Shown here in pieces: positions 8,574 to 17,582 of a stretch of 64,000 bases of DNA. The notes under the pieces were generated by a model. It had not been told where the DNA came from. It saw only the letters and a program-made list of their open reading frames with translations, and ran no database searches. Source of the DNA: Dongia sedimenti (lineage in GTDB: Bacteria; Pseudomonadota; Alphaproteobacteria; Dongiales; Dongiaceae); the NCBI GenBank assembly GCA_030715195.1, contig JAUYVI010000005.1:186001-250000 (forward strand), written 5' to 3'. The translations under genes were made by a program, and so were the position numbers. Position 1 is the first letter of the stretch; each line of letters begins with the position of its first letter.

Positions 8574-9176
8574 CTAGAACAGGCCTTCAAGCAGGCCCTT
8601 CTTCTTGCGCTCGATGATCGGGGTTTCGCCGGTATCGGTCGGCTGGTTGAGGGCCTGGTTTTCCTGCAGGCGCTTCTGCTCGGCCACCGGATCGACCACG
8701 GTGCCGTAGGGCTCGGGCGCGCGCCAGAAGATCAGGTCGTCGAGGAAGCTCTGCGAAGCGTCCTGGTCGGCCGAGGTTTCCGCATCGACCAGCTTGCGGA
8801 TGTTGGGGTCGATGCCGGTCAGGCTGGCGCTTTGCAGGAAGGCGGATTCGCCGGCGGATTCGGTCGAGGTCTGCTCGCCCTCGCCGATCGACGGAATCTG
8901 GTCCGGCTGCAGCGTGCTGGTCGACCGCTCGGAGTAATTGGTGACGATCTGCTGCGCCTGCTCGCGGGTGGTGCCTTCCTGGGGCCGCGGCGCGCCGGGT
9001 GTCGGCGGGCGCAGGCTGTAATCGGGCGGCATGCTCAACGGTGCGCGCGAGACGACCTGGAACTCGTCCGGCGAACGCTTGGTCAGGCCCAGCATCTCCT
9101 TGGTGCTCGAGCAGCCGGCCGCAGCCGGTGCCAGCAAGGCGAGCGCCAATGGAAGGGTCAGCAGAGAGCGGCGCAT
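8574..9176 (-). CDS. bamF: DUF3035 lipoprotein, BamF-type subunit of the outer-membrane assembly complex
   Basis: A 200-aa lipoprotein. The signal peptide ends in a lipobox (PAAAGC, Cys22) followed by SSTKEMLG. The stretch SPDEFQVVSRAPLSMPPDY and then SLRPP is the signature of DUF3035 proteins, which in alphaproteobacteria were identified as BamF, an accessory of the BAM beta-barrel machine. The C-terminal half is acidic and probably disordered, ending in a basic ERKKKGLLEGLF. It sits between lspA, whose product matures it, and two M16 peptidases, the usual alphaproteobacterial arrangement. The BamF role is by family, not shown here. Confidence 0.87.
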   Translation of the reverse strand: MRRSLLTLPLALALLAPAAAGCSSTKEMLGLTKRSPDEFQVVSRAPLSMPPDYSLRPPTPGAPRPQEGTTREQAQQIVTNYSERSTSTLQPDQIPSIGEGEQTSTESAGESAFLQSASLTGIDPNIRKLVDAETSADQDASQSFLDDLIFWRAPEPYGTVVDPVAEQKRLQENQALNQPTDTGETPIIERKKKGLLEGLF

Positions 9177-9189
9177 GGTCCCTAATCTC

Positions 9190-9705
9190 CTAGGAATGCT
9201 CCGTTTTAGCGCGATCGACCCGGTGAAACAACCCGTCGATCAGTAACAAAATGACCCCGACGGTGATCGCCGAGTCGGCCAGGTTGAAGGCGGGCCAGTG
9301 CCATTCCCAGCCGCTGCCGGTCTTTATGAAGAAATCCAGGAAATCGAACACCGCCCCGAACCGGAAGCGGTCGATCACGTTTCCGAGCGCACCCCCGGCG
9401 ACACAGCCGATTCCGACCGCAATCAGCCGGTTCTCGACCCGGGTGAGCCAATAGATCAGGCCGAGCGAGACCAGGATGGCGAAGCCGGACAGCACTTCGG
9501 GCGGCAGATTGCGCAGCATGCTGAAGCTGACGCCCTTGTTCCACGCCGTCACCAGCGAGAATACCGGCAGGATGGGGATTCCATAGGGGTGCTGCTCCAG
9601 GACCGACATCATGATCGCCTTGGAGATCTGGTCGGCGACGATGATGACGGCGCAGAGGATGAGCCCCAGGCGGAACAGTCTCTTGTCGGCGATCGCGAAG
9701 GTCAT
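9190..9705 (-). CDS. lspA: Lipoprotein signal peptidase (signal peptidase II)
   Basis: A 171-aa inner-membrane aspartyl protease with four membrane segments that cleaves prolipoprotein signal peptides after diacylglyceryl transfer. The catalytic Asp residues lie in GNVIDRFRFG and FNLADSAI. WNKGVSFSM is the conserved NxGxxF region. The start is the ATG at 9705, which overlaps the ileS stop as ATGA; a longer frame to 9753 lies inside ileS. The ileS-lspA pairing is widespread in proteobacteria. Confidence 0.96.
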   Translation of the reverse strand: MTFAIADKRLFRLGLILCAVIIVADQISKAIMMSVLEQHPYGIPILPVFSLVTAWNKGVSFSMLRNLPPEVLSGFAILVSLGLIYWLTRVENRLIAVGIGCVAGGALGNVIDRFRFGAVFDFLDFFIKTGSGWEWHWPAFNLADSAITVGVILLLIDGLFHRVDRAKTEHS

Positions 9706-12569
9706 GCGGCGGTGCTTTCCAGGGAGCCGACGGCGTCCGTGCAGCGGTTGCAAAGCGTCGGATGATCCTTATGGCTGCCGACCTCGGTCAGCACCTGCCA
9801 GCAGCGCTCGCACTTCTCGCCCTCGGCCGGATTGACCACGACCGCGACGCCGCCGGTCTCGGGCAGCGTGAACGCGCCGTCAGGAGCCTGACCGTCGGCC
9901 AGCGACACGCCCGAAGTGATTGCGATCTCCGCGAGATCGACGCCCTCGAGCTCGGCCCGCCGCTCCGGCGTGAGGTACACGACCGGCACCGCCTGCAGGC
10001 CGGAGCCGATCTTCTTGTCGGCGCGGGCGCGTTCCAGCGCGCCGGTCACGACCCGGCGGATGTCGCGGATCTTGTCCCAGCGCGCGGCCAGCGCTTCATC
10101 GCGCCAAACGGCCGGCGTCTCCGGATAGACGCGCAGATGCACGCTCTCCTCGCCGCTCTTCCCCCCGGAATCCTTCCACGGACGCGCCCGCCAAGCTTCC
10201 TCGGCCGTGAAGGCGAGGATCGGCGCCAGCCAGGCGGTCAGGCGCGAGAACACTTCGTGCAGCACCGTGCGGGTGGCGCGGCGGCGCGCCGAACCCGGCG
10301 CGTCGCAATAGAGCGCATCCTTGCGGATGTCGAAATAGAAGGCCGAGAGATCGACCGCGCAGAAATTGTGCAGCTCCGTGAACAGGCTGTGGAACTCGAA
10401 GCTGTCGGCGGTCGCGCGCACCTTGGCGTCGAGTTCGGCAAGGCGATGCAGCACCCAGCGGTCGAGCTCCGGCATCTCCTTGACCGGCAGCCGCTCGGAC
10501 TCGCTCCAGCCGTCCAGCGCGCCCAGCAGGTAGCGGAAGGTGTTGCGCAGCCGGCGATAGTGATCGGCCATGAATTTCAGGATCTCGGCCCCGATCCTCA
10601 AGTCGTCGGAGTAATCCGAAGCGACCACCCAGAGCCGCAGGATGTCGGCGCCGTACTGCTCCATCACCTTCTGCGGGGCGACCACGTTGCCGAGCGACTT
10701 CGACATCTTGCGGCCCTGCTCGTCGAGCGTGAAGCCGTGGGTCAGCACCGCCTTGAACGGCGCCTGCTGCCGCGTGCCGCAGGCTTCCAGCAGCGAGGAA
10801 TGGAACCAGCCGCGATGCTGGTCCGAGCCTTCGAGATAGAGATCGGCCGGCCATTTGAGGTCGGCGTCCTTCCGGGGCTCCAGCACGAAAGCGTGGCTCG
10901 AGCCGGATTCGAACCAGACATCGACGATGTCCTTGATCTGCTCGAACTCGTCCGGATTGTAGTCGTTGCCGAGGAAGCGCGAGGCCGGGCTCGCGAACCA
11001 GGCGTCCGAGCCTTCCTTCTGGAACACCTCGACCACGCGCTCCATCACGCGCGCGTCGCGCAGCAGCTCGCCGGTCTGCTTGTTGACGAAGACGGCGATC
11101 GGCACGCCCCAGGCGCGCTGGCGCGAGATCACCCAGTCCGGCCGGTTCTTGATCATCGAATAGAGCCGGTTCTGGCCCTGCTGCGGCACGAAGCGCGTCT
11201 TCTCGATCTCGGAGAGCGCGATCTTCCGCAGGTCGTTCTTCTCCATGGAGATGAACCATTGCGGCGTGTTGCGGAAGATCAGCGGCGCCTTGGAGCGCCA
11301 GGAATGCGGATACTCGTGGGTCAGCGTGCCGCTGGCGACCAGCGCGCCCGCTTCCTTCAGCTTCTCGATGACCGCGGCGTTGGCGTCGCCCTTCTTGCCA
11401 TAGTGGGTCAGCACGCGCTTGCCGGCGAACAGGCCGACATGGTCGAAATAGGCGCCGTCCGGATCCACGGTCTGCGGCACCTCGATGCCGTTCGCGGTGC
11501 CGAGCACATAGTCGTCGGCGCCATGGCCGGGTGCGATATGCACGAAGCCGGTGCCGGCATCGGTGGTGACGAAGTCGCCGGCATGGGCCGGCACCTGGAA
11601 CTGGGCGTAATAGGGATCGAGCCCGGCGAAGGGATGCTTCGTGACCAGGCCCTTGAGCGCGCTGCCCTTGCCCGACCAGATTTGCTTGGAGCCGGTGATC
11701 TTCGCATCCGCCTCGAACACGGCCTTCAGCGCTTCGGCCACCAGCAGGCGATCGCCGGATTGGACCAGGGCGCCTTCGCCCGTACCGGTCACTTCGATCG
11801 CGACATAGGCGATGTCGTTGCCATAGGCGACCGCGCGATTGCCGGGAATGGTCCAGGGTGTCGTGGTCCAGATCACGACATTGGCGCCTTCGAGCGCCGC
11901 CACCGGCGTCTTCACCACCGGAAACTTCACCCAGATCGTGTCGGAGACATGCTCCTTGTATTCGACCTCGGCTTCGGCCAAAGCGGTCTTCTCGACCACC
12001 GACCAGAGTACCGGCTTGGAGCCGCGGAACAGGCCGCCGTTCATCAGGAACTTGCCGATCTCGGCTGCGATCTGCGCCTCGGCGGCGTTGGTCATCGTGG
12101 TGTAGGGATTGTCCCAGTCGCCCTCGACGCCCAGCCGGCGGAACTCCTCGCGCTGCACGTCGATCCAATGCGCGGCGAACTCGCGGCATTCCTTGCGGAA
12201 GTCGATGATCGGCACTTCGTCCTTGTTCTTGCCGGCCTTGCGGTACTTCTCCTCGATCATCCATTCGATCGGCAGGCCGTGGCAGTCCCAGCCCGGGATG
12301 TAGAACGCATCCTTGCCGGTCATCTGCTGCGAGCGGTTGATGACGTCCTTCAGGATCTTGTTGAGCGCGTGGCCGATATGGATGTTGCCGTTCGCGTACG
12401 GCGGGCCGTCATGCAGGATGAACTTCTCGCGACCCTTCGAGGTCTCGCGCAGCTGCTTGAACAGGTTCATCTTCCGCCAGGAGGCCAGGATCTCCGGCTC
12501 GCGCTTCGGCAGGTCGCCGCGCATCGGGAAATCGGTCTTCGGCAGAAAAACGGTCGCTTTGTAGTCCAA
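9702..12569 (-). CDS. ileS: Isoleucyl-tRNA synthetase
   Basis: A 955-aa class Ia aminoacyl-tRNA synthetase that charges tRNA-Ile and edits valine. The ATP-binding HIGH motif lies in GNIHIGHALNK near residue 70 and KMSKS in GRKMSKSLGNVV. The CP1 editing domain lies between them. A C-terminal zinc knuckle is formed by CERCW and CNRC, a hallmark of the bacterial-type enzyme (mupirocin-sensitive class by family). It lies 16 nt downstream of ribF and overlaps lspA by 4 nt. Confidence 0.98.
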   Translation of the reverse strand: MDYKATVFLPKTDFPMRGDLPKREPEILASWRKMNLFKQLRETSKGREKFILHDGPPYANGNIHIGHALNKILKDVINRSQQMTGKDAFYIPGWDCHGLPIEWMIEEKYRKAGKNKDEVPIIDFRKECREFAAHWIDVQREEFRRLGVEGDWDNPYTTMTNAAEAQIAAEIGKFLMNGGLFRGSKPVLWSVVEKTALAEAEVEYKEHVSDTIWVKFPVVKTPVAALEGANVVIWTTTPWTIPGNRAVAYGNDIAYVAIEVTGTGEGALVQSGDRLLVAEALKAVFEADAKITGSKQIWSGKGSALKGLVTKHPFAGLDPYYAQFQVPAHAGDFVTTDAGTGFVHIAPGHGADDYVLGTANGIEVPQTVDPDGAYFDHVGLFAGKRVLTHYGKKGDANAAVIEKLKEAGALVASGTLTHEYPHSWRSKAPLIFRNTPQWFISMEKNDLRKIALSEIEKTRFVPQQGQNRLYSMIKNRPDWVISRQRAWGVPIAVFVNKQTGELLRDARVMERVVEVFQKEGSDAWFASPASRFLGNDYNPDEFEQIKDIVDVWFESGSSHAFVLEPRKDADLKWPADLYLEGSDQHRGWFHSSLLEACGTRQQAPFKAVLTHGFTLDEQGRKMSKSLGNVVAPQKVMEQYGADILRLWVVASDYSDDLRIGAEILKFMADHYRRLRNTFRYLLGALDGWSESERLPVKEMPELDRWVLHRLAELDAKVRATADSFEFHSLFTELHNFCAVDLSAFYFDIRKDALYCDAPGSARRRATRTVLHEVFSRLTAWLAPILAFTAEEAWRARPWKDSGGKSGEESVHLRVYPETPAVWRDEALAARWDKIRDIRRVVTGALERARADKKIGSGLQAVPVVYLTPERRAELEGVDLAEIAITSGVSLADGQAPDGAFTLPETGGVAVVVNPAEGEKCERCWQVLTEVGSHKDHPTLCNRCTDAVGSLESTAA

Positions 12570-12585
12570 CGTTCGGTCCTTCGCT

Positions 12586-13614
12586 TTACATCTTCTGGCG
12601 CGGCGCTTCGTGCCAGTTTTCCGATAGATTGGCTTCGGTCGGTGCCGCCGGGTGTTCGCGCAAGGCCGGCCCCTTGTACGCGGCCAGCATGCGCCGCGCG
12701 GTGTCGCTGTCGGCGGCGATCTGCGCCTTCAATGCGTCGAGGCCGGAGAATTTCATCTCCGGCCGAATGAACCCGAGCAGCGCCACCCGGAGATGCCGGC
12801 CGTAGAGGTCGCCGGCGAAGTCGAACAGATGCACTTCGAGCTGGACGCGGGTGCCGCCGACGGTCGGCCGCATCCCCAGATTGGCGACGCCGCCGATCCA
12901 TTGCAAGCCGCTGCCGGCGTCCACGGCGGCCTTCACCGCATAGACGCCCAGCTTCGGGTGCATGAACTCGGCCAGCGCGATATTGGCGGTCGGGAAGCCG
13001 AGCAGCCTTCCGCGCTGGTCGCCATGCTCGACCCGGCCTTCGATCTCCCAGGGCCGGTTGAGGGCGACGGCCGCGGACAGTGGATCCCCGTTGGTGAGGG
13101 CCGCCCGGATCAAGGTCGAGGAATAAACGGCCCCTTTGGGGTCGGTCTGCGGCGACACCGCGGTCACGCCGAAGCCCAGCTTCCCGCCGGCGGCTTCGAG
13201 CGTGCTTGCATTGCCGCCGCGCTTGTTGCCGTAACAGAAATCCGAGCCGACCACGATATGGGCGGCGCCAAGGCCGTTCACCAGCACATCCGTGACGAAG
13301 GCTTCGGCCGGGCGCTGCGACATCTCGAAATCGAACGGCAGGACGAAGGCGACATCGACGCCGAGATCCTGCAGATGCCGCATCTTGATGCGGAACGGCG
13401 TCAGCCGGAACGACGGCTCGTCGGGCTTGAAGAAGCTCCGGGGATGCGGCTCGAAGGTCAGCACGCCGAGGCTGGTGCGGAGCTTGCGCGCCTGCTCCGC
13501 GGCCTTGGCCAGCACGACCTGATGCCCGACATGCACGCCGTCGAAATTGCCGATGGCGATCACCGCGCCCTTCAGCTCGGCGGGGACGTCTTCGAAGTGC
13601 CTTATCAGCCGCAT
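12586..13614 (-). CDS. ribF: Bifunctional riboflavin kinase / FAD synthetase
   Basis: A 342-aa enzyme converting riboflavin to FMN and then FAD. The N-terminal nucleotidyltransferase domain has GNFDGVHVGHQ (near residue 23) and a TLIR-like stretch (SSTLIRAAL). The C-terminal flavokinase domain has GFPTANIA and the ligand region around NLGMRPTVGG. It is the first gene of the ribF-ileS-lspA-bamF-M16 operon; its promoter should lie within or near the inverted repeat at 13646-13788. Confidence 0.96.
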   Translation of the reverse strand: MRLIRHFEDVPAELKGAVIAIGNFDGVHVGHQVVLAKAAEQARKLRTSLGVLTFEPHPRSFFKPDEPSFRLTPFRIKMRHLQDLGVDVAFVLPFDFEMSQRPAEAFVTDVLVNGLGAAHIVVGSDFCYGNKRGGNASTLEAAGGKLGFGVTAVSPQTDPKGAVYSSTLIRAALTNGDPLSAAVALNRPWEIEGRVEHGDQRGRLLGFPTANIALAEFMHPKLGVYAVKAAVDAGSGLQWIGGVANLGMRPTVGGTRVQLEVHLFDFAGDLYGRHLRVALLGFIRPEMKFSGLDALKAQIAADSDTARRMLAAYKGPALREHPAAPTEANLSENWHEAPRQKM

Positions 13615-13645
13615 GAGCGCGCGTGTTCTGACGCGGAAAGACCCG

Positions 13646-13788
13646 TCGACCCCTCACCCCAACCCTCTCCCTCAAGGGGAGAGGGGGACTTCTTCCGCGC
13701 TTCGCGCGTAAGCAGGAAAGTCTGTCTCGATCCGCAGCGACTAAAAACCCCCTCTCCCCTTGAGGGAGAGGGCGGGGTGAGGGGTCGA
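13646..13788. repeat. Long inverted repeat of the CCCTCTCCC family, copy 1
   Basis: Two nearly identical arms of about 41 bp (13646-13687 and 13748-13788), each containing CCCCTCACCCC, CCCTCTCCCTCAAGGGGAG and GGGGG, separated by about 60 bp. Each arm is itself partly self-complementary. It fills the gap between ribF and the MaoC gene. A second copy of the family lies at 62717-62820. Confidence 0.93.
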
Positions 13789-13827
13789 TGACTCTCGCCG
13801 ACTTGCATCACTGTCCGCAGCAGCACA

Positions 13828-14262
13828 TCACGCCGCCGGCCGGCGCGGCACCATCAGCTGCGCCTCGCCGTCGAGCACGATCTTGTCGCCGACATGGCAG
13901 GTGGTGACGAAGGTGACGCGGGCCTTGTCCTGGTCGATGGCGCTGACCGTGACGCGGGCCTTCACCGTGTCGCCGATCTTGACCGGCGCCTTGAACTTCA
14001 GGTTCTGGCTCATGTAGATGCAGCCCGGTCCGGGCAGCTTGGTGCCGAACACGGCGGAGATGAAGCCCGCGGTCAGCATGCCGTGGGCGATGCGGCCCTT
14101 GAACAGGGTGGGCTTGGCGAATTCCTCGTCGAGATGGACCGGGTTGGTGTCGCCGGTGATGCCGGCGAACAGGACAATGTCGGCCTCGGTCACGGTCTTG
14201 GAGAAGACCGCGCTCATGCCCTCGGTGATCTCGTCCAGGTATTTGCCGCGCAACTCGTCCAT
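13828..14262 (-). CDS. MaoC-family (R)-specific enoyl-CoA hydratase-like protein
   Basis: A 144-aa single hot-dog domain. FAGITGDTNPVHLDEEFA contains the Asp and His of the hydratase-2 active site (D-x4-H). GRIAHGML and the hydrophobic core strands fit MaoC/PhaJ proteins, which hydrate trans-2-enoyl-CoA to (R)-3-hydroxyacyl-CoA. The substrate chain length cannot be read from the sequence. It has the same orientation as ribF but is separated from it by 213 bp carrying an inverted repeat, so it is probably transcribed separately. Confidence 0.88.
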   Translation of the reverse strand: MDELRGKYLDEITEGMSAVFSKTVTEADIVLFAGITGDTNPVHLDEEFAKPTLFKGRIAHGMLTAGFISAVFGTKLPGPGCIYMSQNLKFKAPVKIGDTVKARVTVSAIDQDKARVTFVTTCHVGDKIVLDGEAQLMVPRRPAA

Positions 14263-14383
14263 TTCACCCTCGAAAACCGTCCAGGCCCCTGATTTTGCGC
14301 GGCACTATATCGGGCGCGCCCCCCGGTCACAAGGCATCACGCTGCGCCGCGAAAACCGGAGTTTGCCAGCAAGATCAATGGGT

Positions 14384-15799
14384 TCAGTGGCGGACCCTGG
14401 GGTCGATCGGGACCGCGTCCCGGAGCCCGAGGATATCCTCGACGACCAGGCCCACCGAGAGCAGATCGGCCTCGCCGCGCGGCTTGCCCACCACCTGGAT
14501 CCCGATCGGCCGCCCATCGGCCGAAAACCCGGCCGGCAGGGCCAGGGACGGGCAGCTGGTCATGGTGACCAGGGCCGCCAGTTTCAGCCATTCGACATAG
14601 TTGTCGAGGGCGATGCCGTTGATCTCGCGCGGCCAGCGCTCCTTCACGTCGCGCGGCAGGATCGGCGCGGCCGGCAGGATCATCGCGTCATAGGTCCGGA
14701 AGAACGCGGCCACGTCGCTGTACAGCCGCGCCCGCCGCAGCGCCGCCTTGCCGATCTCCTCGGATTTCAGGGCGAGGCCCTTCTCGATGTTCCAGATCAC
14801 GTCGGGCTTCAGCTTGTCCCGGTGCTGCTTCAGCAGCACTTCCATGCCGGTCGAGAAATCGACCGCGCGCAGGGTCTGGAACGCCTGGCCGACCCCGCCG
14901 AAATCCGGGCTCGCCTCCTCGACGATGATGCCTTCCTTGGCCAGCTTCTCCGCCGCGGCCCGGCACCCGACGACGACCTCCGGCTCGATCGGCAGGCCCG
15001 CCGGTGCGAGGATGAGCGCCACCCGCTTCGGCTTCTTCCGCCGCCGCGCGCTGGTGAGGAAGGGCTCGTCCGGCTTGGCGAGCGAGATCGGGTCTTCGAG
15101 GTGCCAGCCGACCATGGCGTCGAGCATCAGCGCCACGTCCTCGACATTGCGCGCCATCGGCCCGTTGACCGAGAGCGTGTCGAAATTCTGCTCGCGCGGC
15201 CCCGCCGCGACGCGGCCGGGCGAGGGCCGCAAGCCGATCACCGAGCAGAAGCTGGCCGGCGTGCGCAGCGAGCCGCCGAGATCCGATCCGGTCGCCAGCC
15301 AGACCTGGCCGGTCGCCAGCGCCACCGCGGAACCGCCGGAGGAGCCGGCCGCGTTCAGCTTGGTGTTCCAGGGATTGAGCGTCTCGCCGAACACTTCGTT
15401 GAAGGTGTTGGCGCCGGCGCCGAACTCCGGCGTGTTCGACATCGCGAGCGGGATCGCGCCATTGCTCTCGAGCGTCTCGACCATGATGTCGGAGCGCGTC
15501 GGCACGTTGTCGGCATAGATCGGCGAGCCATAGGTGGTGCGCAGCCCCGCCACGTCGTTCAGGTCTTTGACCGCGATCGGCAGGCCGGCCAGCATGCCGC
15601 GGGCCTCGATCGGCCGCTGCATCAGCCGCGCCGCCTGGGCCCGCGCGCGGTCCTCGCCGAGCGTCACCAGCGCATTGACCTGCGGGTTGACCGCGGCGAT
15701 GCGCGCCAGCGCCGCGTCGATCAACTCCACCGGCGAAACTTTGCCGCGGCGCAGCAAGTCGGTGACGGCACAGGCACTCAAGCGCCAAAGCTCATTCAT
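14384..15799 (-). CDS. Amidase signature family hydrolase
   Basis: A 471-aa cytoplasmic amidase with an intact Ser-cisSer-Lys triad: Lys in GLPIAVKDLND, the cis-Ser in AAGSSGGSAVALATG and the nucleophile Ser in TGSDLGGSLRTPAS. The start at ATG 15799 is supported by GAGGAA eight bases upstream; the longer frame to 15994 would run into the divergent MFS gene. Likely a general amide hydrolase; GatA is unlikely because gatB and gatC are absent. It is divergent from an MFS transporter with 98 bp between starts, which could suggest uptake and hydrolysis of one compound (inference). Confidence 0.92.
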   Translation of the reverse strand: MNELWRLSACAVTDLLRRGKVSPVELIDAALARIAAVNPQVNALVTLGEDRARAQAARLMQRPIEARGMLAGLPIAVKDLNDVAGLRTTYGSPIYADNVPTRSDIMVETLESNGAIPLAMSNTPEFGAGANTFNEVFGETLNPWNTKLNAAGSSGGSAVALATGQVWLATGSDLGGSLRTPASFCSVIGLRPSPGRVAAGPREQNFDTLSVNGPMARNVEDVALMLDAMVGWHLEDPISLAKPDEPFLTSARRRKKPKRVALILAPAGLPIEPEVVVGCRAAAEKLAKEGIIVEEASPDFGGVGQAFQTLRAVDFSTGMEVLLKQHRDKLKPDVIWNIEKGLALKSEEIGKAALRRARLYSDVAAFFRTYDAMILPAAPILPRDVKERWPREINGIALDNYVEWLKLAALVTMTSCPSLALPAGFSADGRPIGIQVVGKPRGEADLLSVGLVVEDILGLRDAVPIDPRVRH

Positions 15800-15897
15800 C
15801 GATTCGATTTCCTCATGGGTTTCCCGTCGCCAGACGAACGGCGCGCGTGCTATCTCTCGATCAATAGAAGACCGCGTGCATCCCGCCAACCCCTCCG

Positions 15898-17085
15898 ATG
15901 GAATCCAATCCGCTTTTCTGGCTACGGCCCACCCGGAAACCGGGTGCGGGTGCCTTTGCGGCATTGTTCGCGCTCGACTCCATGGCGCGGGCAACCGTGG
16001 TGACCGTGCTCTATCTGCAGGCCAAGGATCTCGGCCTGCCGGATCGCGACATCACGCTGCTCACCAATGTCGCCAGCCTGAGCTCGCTCGCCTTCAGCTT
16101 TCTGACGCCCTTGCTGATGCAGCGCTTCCGCCGCCGCTGGGTCTATACCGGCGGCATCATGCTCGGCATGTGCGCGGTCCTCTCGCTGGGCACCGCGACG
16201 ATGACCGGCGAGGTCGCCGGCCTGGTGCTGCGCGCCTTGAGCAGCGTCGCCATCAACATCGGCCTGACACTCTATGTGATGGACTTCATCCCGCGGCATC
16301 AGATGATCCGCTCGGAGCCGCTGCGCCTGTTCTCGAGCTGCCTGCCCTGGGGGCTCGGCCCCTGGATCGGCGTCGAGCTCTACAAGCATTTCGGCGTCGA
16401 GGCGACCTCGGCGCTGAGCTTCGTCGCCTATGCCGGCCTGATGGTCTATTTCTGGTATCTGCGCTTGAGCGACAATCCCGCGGTCGCCGCGGCGACCCGG
16501 CCGCCGCCCAATCCGCTCGCCAGCCTGAAGCGCTTCGTCGCCCAGCCGCGGCTGATGCTCGGCTGGGTCATCGCCTTCGGCCGCTCGGCCTGGTGGTCGA
16601 TGTTCTTCGTCTACCCGACGCTTTACCTGCGCAACCATGCGGTCGATGACAGCTGGACCGGTGCCCTGACCGGTGCCGGCAATATCCTGCTGCTGCTCAC
16701 CTTGCCGATCGGCTGGCTGGCGCAGCGGATCGGGATCCGCCGGCCGATTGTGACCGCGTTCCTGGCGGGCGGCGGCCTGACTCTGTTGACCGCGGTTACC
16801 TGGAACGTGGTGCCGCTGACCGCTTTGCTGTTCCTATGCGGTGCCGTTTTTGTCGTCTGCCTGGACGCGCTCGGCAACATCCCGTTCATGCGCGCGGTGC
16901 GTTCGTACGAGCGGCCGCAGATGACGGCTTTGTTCCGCACCTATATCGATCTCGGCGATCTGCTGCCCGGCCTGGTCTATCTCGCCCTGCAAGGCTATTT
17001 CGATCTGCGCTCGGTGTTCATCGCCAGCGGCATCCTGACGCTCGCCGTCGGCCTGGTGGCGACGCGCCTGCCGAAGCGGATGTAG
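15898..17085 (+). CDS. MFS transporter
   Basis: A 395-aa protein with about 11-12 predicted membrane helices and a cytoplasmic loop near residues 195-215 (RPPPNPLASLKRF). It resembles the major facilitator superfamily. The loop-2 motif reads FLTPLLMQRFRRRW. The start ATG 15898 is divergent from the amidase. The substrate is not inferable. Its C-terminal half has RTYIDLGDLLPGL, a membrane-embedded acidic stretch consistent with proton coupling. Confidence 0.85.
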   Translation: MESNPLFWLRPTRKPGAGAFAALFALDSMARATVVTVLYLQAKDLGLPDRDITLLTNVASLSSLAFSFLTPLLMQRFRRRWVYTGGIMLGMCAVLSLGTATMTGEVAGLVLRALSSVAINIGLTLYVMDFIPRHQMIRSEPLRLFSSCLPWGLGPWIGVELYKHFGVEATSALSFVAYAGLMVYFWYLRLSDNPAVAAATRPPPNPLASLKRFVAQPRLMLGWVIAFGRSAWWSMFFVYPTLYLRNHAVDDSWTGALTGAGNILLLLTLPIGWLAQRIGIRRPIVTAFLAGGGLTLLTAVTWNVVPLTALLFLCGAVFVVCLDALGNIPFMRAVRSYERPQMTALFRTYIDLGDLLPGLVYLALQGYFDLRSVFIASGILTLAVGLVATRLPKRM

Positions 17086-17149
17086 GCCTTAACGACTTGT
17101 AGAGGGATTTCAACCTTTCTACACTTCGGTCCGGCGGGAGGAGAGGTCG

Positions 17150-17575
17150 ATGCACGACGAGGGCGATCGCAAGATGGAGGCCGTGCTCGCGCGTGCGCAG
17201 GCCGCGGTCGCCGACCTCGCCAAGCATTACGGCGCCAACACGCTCGGCGATCTCGACCAGTGCGCCGCGCTGCTGAAGACCGCGCGCGAGGCGCCGGACC
17301 GTCGCGCCGCGGCGATCAAGGATCTGTACGGCATCGCGCACAACATCAAGGGCCAGGGCGGGTCGTTCGGCTATCCGCTGGTGACCCGGATCGGTCATTC
17401 GCTTTGCACGCTGGTGCGCCAGGAGCGGGAATTCTCCGACGCCGATCTCGGCGTGGTGCAGGCGCATCTCGATGCCTTGCGCCTGATCCTCACCAAGGAC
17501 ATCAAGGGCGAGGGCGGCGAAGTCGGCGCCCGGCTCGCCGCGCGCCTGGAGAACATGGTCAAGGCGCCGGGGTGA
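17150..17575 (+). CDS. Single-domain histidine phosphotransfer (Hpt) protein
   Basis: A 141-aa all-helical protein. AHNIKGQGGSFGYP matches the Hpt core (phospho-accepting His, then KGxxxxxG), so it probably relays phosphate between a hybrid kinase and a response regulator. No kinase is next to it; the nearest receiver-only protein is at 46647-47087. The ATG is preceded by GGGAGGAGAGG. A TTAA-N7-TAGA sequence (near 17091) hints at weak CtrA control. The hydroxylase gene follows 7 nt downstream, so the two are probably co-transcribed. Confidence 0.8.
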   Translation: MHDEGDRKMEAVLARAQAAVADLAKHYGANTLGDLDQCAALLKTAREAPDRRAAAIKDLYGIAHNIKGQGGSFGYPLVTRIGHSLCTLVRQEREFSDADLGVVQAHLDALRLILTKDIKGEGGEVGARLAARLENMVKAPG

Positions 17576-17582
17576 CGGCGCG

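Noticed and set aside
9762-12770. A 1002-aa open frame on the plus strand
   Set aside because: It is fully antisense to ileS, whose motifs are intact. Long antisense frames are expected in GC-rich DNA, and its Arg/His/Gly-rich composition resembles no protein.
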